Positions 53,369 to 64,000 of a stretch of 64,000 nucleotides of DNA are shown in pieces. Position 1 is the stretch's first letter; each line of letters opens with the position of its first letter. The position numbers and the translations under genes were made by a program. The stretch comes from Limnomonas spitsbergensis. Its lineage: Eukaryota; Chlorophyta; Chlorophyceae; Chlamydomonadales. The notes under the pieces were generated by a model. It saw only the letters and a list, made by a program, of their open reading frames with translations, ran no database searches and was not told where the DNA came from. The stretch covers positions 4,712,001-4,776,000 of the forward strand of contig JAYJMM010000113.1 in the NCBI GenBank assembly GCA_037349105.1, given 5' to 3'.

Positions 53369-54379
53369 CTGCTCAAGCGAAAAGGCAACCATAGTTAGGC
53401 CAGTGCTCTGACTTGGCCAATGTCAGGTTGGGCAGCCGATCGGTATCCTTTCCATCGCTTATACATTGCCCATTCAAAATCCCATTAGTTTGACCAATCA
53501 ACCAAGATGGGATATGGACAATTGGTAGGGATGGCATGGCTGCTGGAGAAGACCTGCACGTGGTAAACTGTTCCCCAACAGGTGACTGACGCCCCCCTCC
53601 TTCTCAACCCTTTAACCCTCCCCCTCCCCCCCATGCATTAGACAAAGGCGGGATGGGAGCTCGCTGTGGGCGATTCAAGCGAGGTTGTAGGTTTGTATGC
53701 TTGCTGCCCGTAAGTGTTGTTAGTAGTAATAACTAAGTGATACAGCTCCATGCGGTGAACTCAGCGTGTGTAAAGTCACACCATGATCATATTATCCAGA
53801 CCCTCACCCAGCCTTACCGTCGTCTGGCCCTTACCTGGCTAGGGCTTCCCGTACATGCCTTTTGGGTCCAGGAGGGATTTTGCACTGCAAGCAGCAGGAC
53901 ACGCATGCAGCACTTTAAAATGGAAGTTGGCATCTCTAAAAGCCTGTGCAAGATCGGATGCAATGGGAGGCCGAAGGTAGACAGGTTGTCATAATCTATC
54001 AATCAAGCACAATCTATCAATCGTAGCCACCGTATCTACAGCCGGCATGCAGGTAGCTACCGCATCTAGCGCATCTAGCGATTGTATCGTGCGCGCCACT
54101 TTCTCGGCAGTTGCGTCGTTTGACACGCACGGCAACGTAGCATTCGCATGAGAGAGATTCGCATCGGTCCTGATCATGTTCCGATGCGAGGCTTGTCAGA
54201 CCAGCAGTAGCCTGGATTGGACACAAGCATTTTATGCTGCTGTAGCTCTTCATGTAAGTAAGAGTGACATGGTATACAGACACTCACCCCGACGCGAGGC
54301 AGGGATGGATTAAGTACACTGTGAATTATTGTGACCCCCCTTGTAGTAGTACTATAGCAGTGCTACACGTCTCCTACAG

Positions 54380-54870
54380 CTTTAATTTGGCATGGGAACT
54401 CATTCTGTAGGAGAATATGTAGGAATTCCTACAGACTGTAGCAATGCTTGTAGCAGTGCGATTGCTTGCTACAAATGTCCTACATATCTCATGATATGTA
54501 GCAGTGCTACGAACCGGCTCCTACATATGGGCTGTAGGAGCGTTGGTAGCAGTGCTACAATGTGCACTGGTAGGAATGCTACACTGTTGACTGGTAGGAA
54601 TGCTACACTGTTGACTGGTAGGAGTGCTACCATACACTGTTGACTGGTAGGAGTGCTACACTGTTGACTGGTAGGATGGAGTGCTACACTGTTGACTGGT
54701 AGGAGTGCTACACTATTGACTGGTAGGTGTGCTACACTGTTGACTGGTAGCAGTGCTACAATGTGCAGTGGTAGGAGTGCTACACTGTTGACTGGTAGGT
54801 GTGCTAAAGTGTGGACTGGTAAGAGTGCTACGTTTTTTATTGGTAGCAATGTTACGTTTACTAGGAGTGT
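54380..54870. repeat. 24-bp minisatellite
   Basis: About 14 units of GTGCTACACTGTTGACTGGT followed by AGGA, with looser related units (TGTAGCAGTGCTAC) back to 54380. It lies upstream of the peroxidase exons found. Frames are open on both strands because 24 is a multiple of 3; there is no gene here. Confidence 0.93.
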
Positions 54871-54904
54871 CATGTCAGTGCATGGTCAGTCGTGATGTTG
54901 GCCA

Positions 54905-54990
54905 GTCGATTACATTACATCTCTGGGTACTCTGGGCCTAGCCCCATCAGGCTCGGCCGTGTGGGCGCTAAACTGTTAGGATGGTTGAAA
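54905..54990 (+). repeat. Dispersed repeat family 3 copy
   Basis: ATTACATCTCTGGGTACTCT, GGGCCTAGCCCCATCAGGCT and CGGCCGTGTGGGCGCTAAAC. Confidence 0.7.
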
Positions 54991-55510
54991 ATAAAACTGA
55001 GGGCATGAGGGAAAAGGAGAACATGTAAAACAAAAAGAAACGGGAAAGACCCGCCCCCCACAACAGGAAAGGAAGTCCGATGATTCCCCTACATGCCCCT
55101 CAGTCGCACTAGAATCTAGCCATGGACAAGTCAGAAGTAAACAAAGGAAAAACAAATGTGAGAGGAACAAAATTGAAATATCACCCCAAAGGACTGCTAG
55201 GATGATACGAGTCGAAAAATTTGTTTGGTTAATTCATATAAATTGGATGTGAACACAATAATACCGGTAGCCAAACACAATTCGATGCACCATGTCATCT
55301 CCGTATTAAAAAAATAGTTTGTACATCTCTTCGTACACATTGTGATGCTTGGCCATGATATTCATGCTGCTCTTTGAACTGAGTAAGCTTCCTCGTATGT
55401 GACCACCTGGAAAGATTTGGGGTCAAATCCAAAATTCAGCTCAAGCGGTGCACATTTGCTTTTCATCGACAAATCATGAATGGCCTTTGAAACGGGGAAT
55501 GGCCTTTGGG

Positions 55511-55572
55511 CCCAGTAAGTTCGGTCCATACGATGCCCAAGCAAGGCCATCGTATGGACCGAACTTACTGGG
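55511..55572. other. Perfect inverted repeat, 25-bp arms, 12-nt loop
   Basis: The arm CCCAGTAAGTTCGGTCCATA continuing CGATG (55511-55535) is followed by loop CCCAAGCAAGGC and its exact complement at 55548-55572. No mismatch. Confidence 0.97.
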
Positions 55573-56589
55573 AACCGTGGTTGGCACTACTAAGGAGGGT
55601 AAGGACCGCCACAAGAGCCGCAATCTGCCGCATCACTCAGATGCATGGCTACGACGAGGAGCACCTGCTGCTTCCGTCAATCCCTCAAGCAAGCAACTAA
55701 GTGGCAATGTTGTCTTCGTCTATATAGTTCTACGGTCTAGGACCACTGTCTCGGACAGTCAAATGTCACCGAAAGCGTTCGCGAACTACTAAACGTCAGC
55801 CTTGCGTGTCTAGACATGACCCTATTAGGTCATGTCATGACGGTCACGACACAAGTTCCGAAAGTTCCGAAAGTTGCCTCGATATTGTCGCGAGTGGAAG
55901 CTCCGCGCGTTTGTGATCGAGCGGAGTCTTGATATGGACGCCTAGTAGGACGCACGCCACGACTTAGTTGTCGGCTTAGTAGTGGCAGTGTGTTCAAGCA
56001 TCACAAAAAGACAGCTGCGTCGGTTAGAATATCGCCCTTGAGAAATTTCCGGTAGAGGCCTCGATGCTGTCGCGAAATGCCGCGCTGGAGCGGAAATGTC
56101 TTGGATTCCACGACACTTTTTATTTACTCTCAGACTCCAGGGAAATCACGACCGATCGGCTGCCGACGAAAATGGGGGGATTTTAATTTCAAACGGAGAA
56201 GGAAATTGTTTTGACACAGTCACCTACCTACCTTCATACACATTTAGCGCGTTAGAATCTAACACTGCCCCTTACGACACTCACCATTCTTCTTACCCCC
56301 CTGTTATCTGTCCCTTAAGTTCCGTTTCACTTCACACCGACGGGAAGTTTACACGACCGTCGAACTTTTTGAAGGGAAATATTGTGCTGGGAATCTGAAT
56401 GCTCACGACCGGCCATGTATAACATCATGTAATCTCCTCCCCCCTCCCCAACTTTGTCCCCCCATATCCCCCACCCACCCTGACGTCAAAAGTCCCAAAT
56501 ACATTTTGAGACCAGGTTTGGCAAGCTCTCGTCCAGCTCTACAACTTTGGGTGATGGGGTGTTTCCAGTTATCATTCACCCCCCTCTCT

Positions 56590-56745
56590 TTTCAGACCAC
56601 CGCTGGCAGCTACAAGTGGGCCGATGGGGATCTACCCGGCCTAAGACCAGCCGTTTCATCAGGGGCAGGGCTAGCTGCACCAAGCCCCTTGGCCATAGGC
56701 CGTGATGTTGCTGAAATGTAGCTTCAGAACCCCAAAACAAACAGC
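56590..56745 (+). repeat. Dispersed repeat family 2 copy
   Basis: ACCGCTGGCAGCTACAAGTG, GGGCCGATGGGGATCTACCC and GGCCATAGGCCGTGATGTTG, then CTGAAATGTAGCTTCAG. Confidence 0.75.
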
Positions 56746-57939
56746 TATGATCAGCACACCTTCTGTCATCTTGGCTGGGCCACTCTGAAGCCTTTGCTTG
56801 GTTGCGACGTTGCGGTGGCCGCGGAAGCGGCAAGAAGCATTGCCTTGGCTTGGTTGCAGTGGAATAAGTGGATATGGCTATGCGCAGGTCAGGAGGGACT
56901 CCTGTCAGCGAGCCGAGAGTCCGGATCCAAGTCAGGGGAGTGGGCCTCCTCCTCCAGGGTCTGGGACCCTGGTAAACACACGCCCAAGCCTTGTGCTCGG
57001 CTCGCCAACGCCTATCGCCTGATGTGACAAAGCGTACAACCTGCTCAGCTTGCCAAAGCCTAACCGGATTATGCTCGGCGAGCGTTAGTTAAGAACGATT
57101 GTACGGTTTGTCAAATCAGGTCAATGCGGCTCAATGCATCTGGCAACAATGCGTCAATGAAACAACCATCTATAGATAGCTGAGCTGCCAAGTCTAGTGT
57201 GGTCAGCAAGTACGAGCACACCAGGCGCGCAGAGGCGAGGAAGGAAAGGGAGGAGGCTGGCGAACGTGAGAAAGCCAGGCGAGGGCGGCAGCAGTTCCGA
57301 AGAAGCAATTTGGACGCCCCAAATCCATGCCTCCCGTGTAGCATGAGGGTTTTGAGTTTTGACTGAGTTTTACTGCAGGTTTTACTGTACTGGCTGAAAG
57401 CGCTGCGCAGACGGAAATTAATATTATCGTAACTGATGCACGGCGGTAAATTAAATTACTTTCAAAAAAATGCCGTTGTGCGACCTTTTTTTTGGTTTTT
57501 TGTGCTCGGTGAAAATTTAAATTACATGGAATTGTGGTGCGCAGAGTCTACAGCGTTTTACGGTATGTTAAATTCATAATCGGTAGAGGAATGTTATAAC
57601 ACGCTGTTCGTGAGGCGTTATATTTTGAGTTCGTTGCCTGCCACCACACGCTGCCATTTCTTCTGTTGACTGAGTGCTGGCCTAAGGCAATGACGCTTGA
57701 TGTGGAATGCCGCGCTATGGAACTTTGTTTCATGTTTGTTGTTGCGCTACTGCCACATCAGGCACCATATCTGCCACATCAGACAATGCAGGTTCATTCA
57801 GCGCTTTCCCTCTGGCAGAGGCTGACGAAAAAGGAAACCAGGCATTATACCCATGCCATGAATCAATTTCACCCCCCCAAATTATACCAGGCCCTCTTCA
57901 CGCTAGGAGCTCTAATTTGTGTGGAAGCACGGCATGCAT

Positions 57940-57990
57940 TAAGTCGCGGGCACTTGTCCCATGCATCAAATGTCAATTGTGATGTTGCGC
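57940..57990 (+). repeat. Dispersed repeat family 1 copy, partial
   Basis: GGGCACTTGTCCCATGCATC followed by AAATGTCAATTGTGATG; the core is interrupted by a short insertion. Confidence 0.65.
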
Positions 57991-58299
57991 TGGACCCCCT
58001 TAAGTCAATCGTGATCATAAATGTGACTGTCATGCATCTGACGCAGTGCCTCACAACTTGGTTCATGTTTCTTAGTTGCCACCGTCATATGTCTCCGGGG
58101 GAATAGTTTAATTCATTTTAGAAAGAAGCATGGTCGACGCTTCATTCATAGCTTTCGTTCGTATTTAATATTGATACTGGTAGTCACATCAAAAAAATAT
58201 ATAATTATACCTTGAACACAGCTGTAGATATGTTTCGGATATGAAAAATCAGGGTGCTGGAAGTGGGGTTGCGTCAAGGACCCACCTACGATAAACAAG

Positions 58300-58460
58300 T
58301 TGCACACCCGTCATGTCCCAGGAAAACACTCCTGGCCATTCAAGGATGTATGCGCACTCCTGTCACATCCACAAGGAAAACACTCCAGGGTATTTAGGAA
58401 TTCAAGAACGTGCGCTCCTATCAAATCCACAAGGAAAACACTCCAGGGAAAGGTTCCTCA
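58300..58460 (+). repeat. Three units with ACAAGGAAAACACTCC
   Basis: The blocks GGAAAACACTCCTGGCCATT (58321), GGAAAACACTCCAGGGTATT (58374) and GGAAAACACTCCAGGGAAAG (58432), spaced 53-58 bp, lie downstream of the PP2A gene. Confidence 0.8.
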
Positions 58461-58679
58461 CCAGAATCCAGCTGCCCTGATGAGAGGAGCCAATTCGGGG
58501 AATTACAGGAGCGCTGAATGGATGCGGCTATATTGTAGCTGCAGCGCGCTCAAATAATAATCGCTGATATTGGACGTGGCATCTGGCCATCTATATAATT
58601 CCAAGGCCATCAGCAAGGCGGCGGGACAGCACTCGTGTCATAGGTATGCACAATACCCACGTTTGGAGCACGCATCGCT

Positions 58680-58745
58680 GAGCCATTCATGCCAGCCACG
58701 CGGCCGAGCCTTCTTGTGCATGGCCCAGAGGTGTAACGTCATGAA
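58680..58745 (-). repeat. Dispersed repeat family 3 copy, inverted
   Basis: GCCAGCCACGCGGCCGAGCC followed by GCATGGCCCAGAGGTGTAAC. It ends 20 bp from the PP2A stop codon, so it probably forms part of the 3' UTR. Confidence 0.7.
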
Positions 58746-58764
58746 CTTATGCCAGCCATGGTAA

Positions 58765-61009
58765 CTACAAGAAGTAATCGGGCGTCTGCCTGCTGACCTG
58801 CGAAGCATGTACGGCGGGGGGAAATGGTAACAAATCCTCGTCGTTGGAAAAGAAACGACCCGTGCAAGCATGGCGCGGCTTGATAACCTTGCCGTAAACT
58901 ATACTTTTGCGCACGTTAATATGGCACACAGCACAGTATCCCAATTTTCAACATCCATTCAAGACCTACCTCGGGCTCCCCTCGTCGCGGAGCCGGCTCA
59001 AACTTCTGGAATGCCCGCGTCATGTTATCGGCGACCTCCATGATGGCTGCCATGTTGCCTGGATACGTTGGGGGGAAACGAGTCGGCAGCATTAGACTGG
59101 TATCGCTGTATGCTCTGGTTACACAAGCGCCACTCTCTTCATCCGGTCTCGGCTATCTCTCAGCTACCTGTTGGTCTCCAGCCGGAGGCCCCACGTGTGG
59201 CAGGCCATGCTGCTTGGAACTAGGCCTGGGGCAGGTTCAGGCATGGCCCTGACCGGCCCGCTGGTGTGGACGCACGACTCATTGAAGGGACCAAAAAATG
59301 CAATGCCTAGCGCGCCATACTCACCGCATCGGTAGCAATAGTTGGGTGCGCTGAAGATGGTGACCGCATTCTCGTCGTGTGACCAGTTGTACCCCTCCAT
59401 GACCAGCTGGTGAGCCCTGGAGATGAGGTCAAGCCCATTGGTATGGTTGTACTGCTCGGAAATGTCCTGGCCGAAGGTGTAGCCCGCTCCTCGGGGGGAG
59501 ATGCCCCAGCCCATTCGATCGTCCGGGTCTGACCATAGCAGGTCACACATGGGGCCCTCATGCGGCACCTGTGCAGGAATCAGTGCTGTGCCGATTACGG
59601 TGGCTAAATTACGCACCTGAGTTTCAGTCACCGTAATTCCAAGGCAAAAACAGCTACTTTTACCAGTCAGGGACCGTAATTACTTACACGGTTTCTGAAT
59701 CACGGCGCACAGCACTGGCAGGAATGCATCAAGGTCAATGCACACTCAGGGCGCATGTTGGCAGGCTAGCGTGCGTGTTTGAGCGGATGGGCAGCATGGA
59801 TGCTGAAGGTAACGACGGGATTCGAGAAGTATATGACATGGCGGCGGCATGGCAGTGACTTCCGCACCTCTTGCACGCGATCCAGAGCTCGGATGTGGTC
59901 TAGCGTATCCAGTGTGGGTGAGAGTCCACCATGCAAGCAAAAAATCTGCATGGTGCTTGGGTTAGTGGGAGATCAAGGAGCCATGCAGGAAGCAGCCAGC
60001 GTACGTCCATGTAATCACACTTCGACGCCTACCTTGTTCTCCACTAGACCTGTCAATGGTAGGTAGTCAAACAGGTCTGTGAAGGCTTTCCAGACATCTG
60101 AGCTGCCATATTTCCGTAGGCACTCATCATAGAATCCGTAGCTGCGATAGACAATCAGAGGCTGTCAGCGTTAGAGGCAAGATCACAGCAGTGTGGTCTC
60201 ACACTCACACTTGGGTAATCTGCCTGCTCTCGTGATTTCCTCGCAGGATAGTAATTCGGTCCCTGAATCGAACTTTCAGTGCCACTAGCAGCGACACCTG
60301 TGTACATAGATGGTAGCATGGGCCCATGGTGTGATGTAGGTGACAGGCAAACATTGGTAAGCAGCTCGCAGAGCTTCACACGCGCACCCATGCATCACCC
60401 CATGTGCCCATGCTACCACCTGTGTACATGGGTGCCAGAGCAATTGAGTCCCCATGGGAACTTGTGATCTTCTGTTGCTGTGATGCTGAGTCTGGCTACA
60501 TGCTGCTGGGACTTACCGTCTCCACGCTGTGATACCCACGGTCCACGTAGTCTCCCATGAACAGGTAATTCGTGTCAGGTGGACTGCCACCTAGCCGAGA
60601 GAATGGGAGAGGACAAATGTACGCTCGTATCATGACGATTCGATCGACGCCGGCAAAGGGCAAAGCTCATCGATGGATCCCAACCTCGTGCACAATGCTC
60701 TCACCTATTCTGAACAGCTCCAGGAGATCTTGGAACTGGCCGTGGATATCCCCTGGATAAATGGCGACATGTTGGCCTTGCCGTTTCGTCACCGATATTG
60801 AAAATCCCATGCAAGACAAGGACTACCAGCAACGCACCACAGACGGTGACAGGGCAGCGCACGGGCTGCACATTTGACTCTTCAGCTAAAATTTCCTTGG
60901 CCTTCTCACACAGCGCTTTTACTTCATCCTCCCCCAAGTGCTTGCAGTCCATGAGTCTAGATATTTTTTCATCCAAGTCTTGATGCTGTCCAACGCTAGC
61001 AGAGCTCAT
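58765..61009 (-). CDS. PP2Ac: Serine/threonine protein phosphatase 2A catalytic subunit
   Basis: Nine exons join in phase: 61009-60838, 60752-60705, 60590-60517, 60297-60209, 60141-60033, 59945-59868, 59568-59325, 59058-58970 and 58797-58765. They give 311 residues, the normal PP2Ac length. All metal and catalytic motifs are present: [71 protein letters not shown] and [13 protein letters not shown], then [11 protein letters not shown]. The tail is [10 protein letters not shown], then TPDYFL, whose C-terminal Leu is the carboxymethylation site in PP2A, which sets it apart from PP4 and PP6 only weakly but from PP1 clearly. The first ~15 residues ([15 protein letters not shown]) differ from usual PP2A starts. 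It would dephosphorylate Ser/Thr in trimeric PP2A complexes in cytosol and nucleus. Introns are short (67-299 nt) and have no minisatellites. Confidence 0.97.
59150..59245 (-). repeat. Family 2 fragment in PP2A intron
   Basis: CAGCTACCTGTTGGTCTCCA and GGCAGGCCATGCTGCTTGGA resemble family 2. It lies in the intron between exons 59568-59325 and 59058-58970. Confidence 0.5.
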
Positions 61010-63131
61010 GCTGTATTTTTAAATTGGCCGCGAAGAAAGCATGAAAGACATGAATGACAAAGTCGAAGCATAGCCTGAGGAATACGGCACTGTTTTAATT
61101 AAGAATCCCGTACACGTGAGGGGAAATTAGGCTCAGACGGTCGAGCGAAATTATTGCAATTGTGCTAAGTCTAGCACAATTGTCGAAGGTCCTGGATAAA
61201 AATAGATGGCTTCCTTGGTAACCATCTTGATATTCTTGATAACGGTGGTTTTCCCCTTGCTGCCGTACCGTGGGTGTCGCCTGGCGCTGGCGGTGATCAT
61301 TGGGCCGATCAGGACTAACATGGATCGACTTATGTCCGGTGGTCCAAGAACCCAAGCGATAGGGCTTGCTGAATTACGCCCCTGACACTGAAGACCATGA
61401 TGAAGGTATTGTTTATGCTGCTGCACGGTTTCAAACGTGGGTTTCAAATGAGTCCTTATAAATGAGTTCATATGGGGCATTTTGACAAACCATACGTATG
61501 TGCCTGGCAATGATGAGAGGTCTTTAAATGCTGCAATATTAAATGTTGGGAGTATGATCGCCACATGAACTTGCCGGTACTGCCAGTCGTACTGTGATGA
61601 TCGCTATAAATTGAATAATATGCTACAAATTGCTTGCAGCGTAATTTTGGTGAATAACAGTAGCTTGTTCCACATTCTAAACGTCGTAATTCGTTAAGGA
61701 GGATGATTGGGCCGAGAAGCAGTATGTGAAAAGAGTAGGGTGATCTTAGTGCTGAGATTCGTGCCTCTTATTTTTTGAGAAATATGGATCCCTTAATTAC
61801 GGTAATCAGTTAACGATGTCAAGGGAGATTTATCACAACATTTGCCAAACATTTACATTTTGGGTACTGGTAAGGTGCTCAAATGAAATTTTGTTGTGAC
61901 CCGTCACGTTTGGGGAGCTATTCCGCCATATTGGGGATCCTTTCCTCGCCGAGATTCGGTGGGTTGGGTAATGGTTGTTGGACCATAGTAGTCATTTTCC
62001 CCGCCTGCTGTCCTGGCCTATTTAGTGCTTATACCACCTTGCAGACACCAGCTCTAGGCATCAAGTGTGGTACTCTGATGGACCGCAACATTCACATGAA
62101 TTGATCCTCAAGCTTACTTCAGTAAACAGTCCCTGAACCTCAACTTATTGCAGCGTATGTGAAGTTTTTACAGTCCAAGGGGGCATCACATTTGATGCAT
62201 GGGACTATATGAGATATATGAGATTGGGTGCAGGTACCGCCCAGATATTGGAATGGATCCGGTAGTCGACCATGGCATATTGGTGCTCATACAGTTTTAC
62301 AAGGTACGACAGAACAATGCGGCATATTAAAAACGGCTGTACAAATGTAGCATGGTGTCATCAGGCACTTTCCTGCCAGGCTCATAACCCGCACCGATAT
62401 TACCCCACAACAAACTGCTAACATGAATTTTCGGAAACTACCGGTAACTTATTTACCACGTGTCAAGATACAGCAGAAAACTGAACCAAAACGAAACAGG
62501 AACTTTATCATATACCAGCTCTGACACCCCCTCATTATAAACCCCGCACCCAAACGAAGTCCCCAACCACTGGAAGGGCTGAACCCCCAGAGGGTAAAGC
62601 ATGTAACACATCTTACTAGCCGGTATTTTATACTTCATTGTAGTACACCGGGAGTGGAGTTCAGGGGAATTTGACCTGGCTCTGAAAGAGAAGGGGCGCT
62701 GAATTCAGCAATATAATAATTATTTCAGCCACATAAAAAGTAAAGTAAACGATAAGAAGACATGAAAAGCAGCGGCGCTGTTGGGGCTTCAAGATTTCCA
62801 GGCCGATCCTGTTGGCAAAGGATAGCACACACCCTGGTGATGAAAGGACACTGCCGTGCCCACTGAACATTCTACTAAAAAGCGTGTCTACTGCACCGTA
62901 ATCTCATTCCGATCCATCCCAGGGGTTTACCATATCTCATGGATTTTATCTTTCCCGGATGTTATTTACCCTGCTATGTAATAACTGGCTCATGATCATC
63001 ACCCTAGTTTAAGTGACAGTGGGCTAAGAAGGGTGAAGGACCTGCAATATCTCTCAGGTGCCAATCCCTCATTCGTCATCCCTCGCTGATCTTGTCCTCC
63101 AAGATACCTTACCATTAATATCTCTTACCCT
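61010..63131. other. Intergenic region upstream of PP2A
   Basis: Lies between the PP2A start and the channel gene's stop, both on the minus strand. It must hold the PP2A promoter; no clear TATA box or other site can be assigned. A partial family 1 copy (GGCATCACATTTGATGCATG) lies at 62168-62215. An open minus-strand frame at 61151-61564 has no recognisable domain. Confidence 0.5.
62155..62215 (-). repeat. Dispersed repeat family 1 copy, partial
   Basis: TTTTTACAGTCCAAGGGGGC followed by ATCACATTTGATGCATGGGA. Confidence 0.75.
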
Positions 63132-64000
63132 TCATCCCAGATACGTGACGTTTGGGTACTGAGCAATGTAGGGCATCGGCCAGACCCGATGGTCGATCGC
63201 CAGGAACAGACCGGCGGCCGCGACCGCCCCGATCAGCGGCGCAACGACGGGAATCCACCCATAGTACCACTCGCTGGGGCCCTTGTTGGGAATGGGCAGC
63301 AGGAAGTGCGCAATACGGGGACCTAGGTCGCGGGCGGGGTTCACCGAGAAGCCGGTCGGCCCACCCAGGCCCAGGACCTGGCACACGATGTACAGGCCCG
63401 CGTACAAGGGCATCAGGGCCTCGCCAGCAAAGTCTAGTCGCTGCGTCCGTGCTGCCATCAGCTTCAGGCCAAGGATCAGCATTACCGTGGCCATGAACCT
63501 GAGAGAGCATGCAGCATTATCTTTTTATGATGGCTTCAGCTACACTTCAGCTACATCAATGCCTATAGCCATGCCCATGAGAGCACCCAGTCAACAACAG
63601 CAAAGCAGCAGTGGGTAACCCTGTTTATTCACAGGATTCTTGTGAAGGACCCTCTTTAGTGGACAGATGTGAGCAGAGATATGGATGCTTTGTTCACGAA
63701 TCTATGACCCTCATCAGAAGTGAACCTATAAACTATACTTTGTCACCTGCCTGCAGGATTTGGGGTTAAGGGATTATTTTTAACTCGGTAGCTGTAGACG
63801 CACCCTAAGAGGCACTCTAAGGACCACAGTAGCTATAGCTCATCCTCTGCCCGTCCGCACGTAGCCCATGAAGAACAACTCCCGGCCCTCCCGCAGGCCC
63901 CCTCCCTCCCTTGATCCGCAATCGACTCACTCGGTCAAGAAGTTGAAGGGTGGCGAGTAAATTGCCGGCCTCGTCGTGAACACGGACAGCTTCGCATTCT
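63132..64000 (-). CDS. Aquaporin / glycerol-facilitator family channel, C-terminal part
   Basis: Two exons on the minus strand: 64000-63931 (entering from beyond the window) and 63498-63132. They join in phase 2 (GA|G). The sequence gives SVFTTRPAIYSPPFNFLTEF, TVMLILGLKLMAARTQ (helix 5), the second pore loop GGPTGFSVNPARDLGPRI, and WIPVVAPLIGAVAAAGLFLA (helix 6), ending YIAQYPNVTYLG and TGA. NPA-R-D, with Asp after the selectivity Arg, and the extended loop after it are typical of glycerol-conducting (GlpF-like) members. It is a membrane channel for water or small solutes such as glycerol or urea. The first NPA motif and helices 1-4 lie beyond the right edge. Confidence 0.93.
63520..63615 (-). 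repeat. Family 2 fragment in the channel intron
   Basis: GGCTTCAGCTACACTTCAGC followed by TACATCAATGCCTATAGCC is the reverse of the GGCCGTAGGCCGTGATGTAG / CTGAAATGTAGCTGAAG family end. Confidence 0.65.

Larger units (their letters stand above)
55000..57930. other. No supported gene; hairpins and a family 2 copy
   Basis: Apart from the long inverted repeat at 55511-55572, a short hairpin GACATGACC-CTATTA-GGTCATGTC near 55813, and a family 2 copy (about 56590-56745), I see no exon set that holds together. An open frame next to the inverted repeat (RTATRAAICRITQMHGYDEE) has no recognisable domain. Confidence 0.45.

Noticed and set aside
54392..54895. Frames of about 80-130 codons on both strands
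   Set aside because: Products of the 24-bp minisatellite.
61151..61564. 137-codon minus-strand frame upstream of PP2A
   Set aside because: No domain, no splice partner, AT-rich codon use unlike the neighbouring genes; probably chance within the promoter region.

Overview
The window looks like nuclear DNA of a green alga, probably a prasinophyte-grade chlorophyte (a Pyramimonadales-type genome such as Cymbomonas would fit; the lineage is inference). The reasons are spliced genes with GT-AG introns, two nuclear-type tRNA genes, TTTAGGG-type telomeric motifs scattered inside introns, GC-rich third codon positions, and an EGF-bearing exostosin architecture that is common in green algae. There is no operon structure, no ribosome-binding-site pattern and no CRISPR array.

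Six protein genes could be assembled by hand from exons whose splice phases agree. From left to right they are: (1) minus strand, 189-7823, an EGF-repeat exostosin-like (GT47) glycosyltransferase that continues past the left edge and lacks its N-terminus; (2) plus strand, 17700-24110, a plastid-targeted-looking protein-kinase fold that has lost the HRD and DFG catalytic residues; (3) plus strand, 27836-46996, a 16-exon gene for a protein of about 2,290 residues with a 4-kb Pro/Glu/Ala/Val repeat exon and a C-terminal WW domain; (4) minus strand, 49642-53368, a plant-type haem peroxidase with a Gly-rich tail (N-terminus missing); (5) minus strand, 58765-61009, a complete nine-exon PP2A catalytic subunit; (6) minus strand, 63132 to beyond the right edge, the C-terminal part of an aquaglyceroporin-type channel. 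tRNA-Val(CAC) lies at 11790-11862 and tRNA-Trp(CCA) at 24945-25017. The genes belong to unrelated pathways (Golgi glycosylation, plastid signalling, a structural or ciliary-type protein, redox, dephosphorylation, membrane transport) and show no common operon-like logic.

The rest is repeat-rich. Between genes 1 and 2 there are two non-autonomous DNA transposons with terminal inverted repeats and short target-site duplications (12504-13263 and about 13550-14410). Reverse-transcriptase relics lie at 25.4-25.7 kb and 26.7-26.9 kb. At least five dispersed repeat families recur in both orientations.

The most unusual feature is in the introns of genes 1-3. Again and again, the sequence spanning an exon edge (the last exon bases plus the 5' splice site, or the 3' splice site plus the first exon bases) has been copied into the neighbouring intron. 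In some introns this is a single decayed 'echo', and in others a minisatellite of 12-45 bp units, each unit carrying a splice site. Telomere-like CCCTAAA/TTTAGGG spacers often lie between the copies. The compact PP2A gene shows no such arrays. This 'splice-junction echo' pattern is my main candidate for an undescribed process of intron growth.
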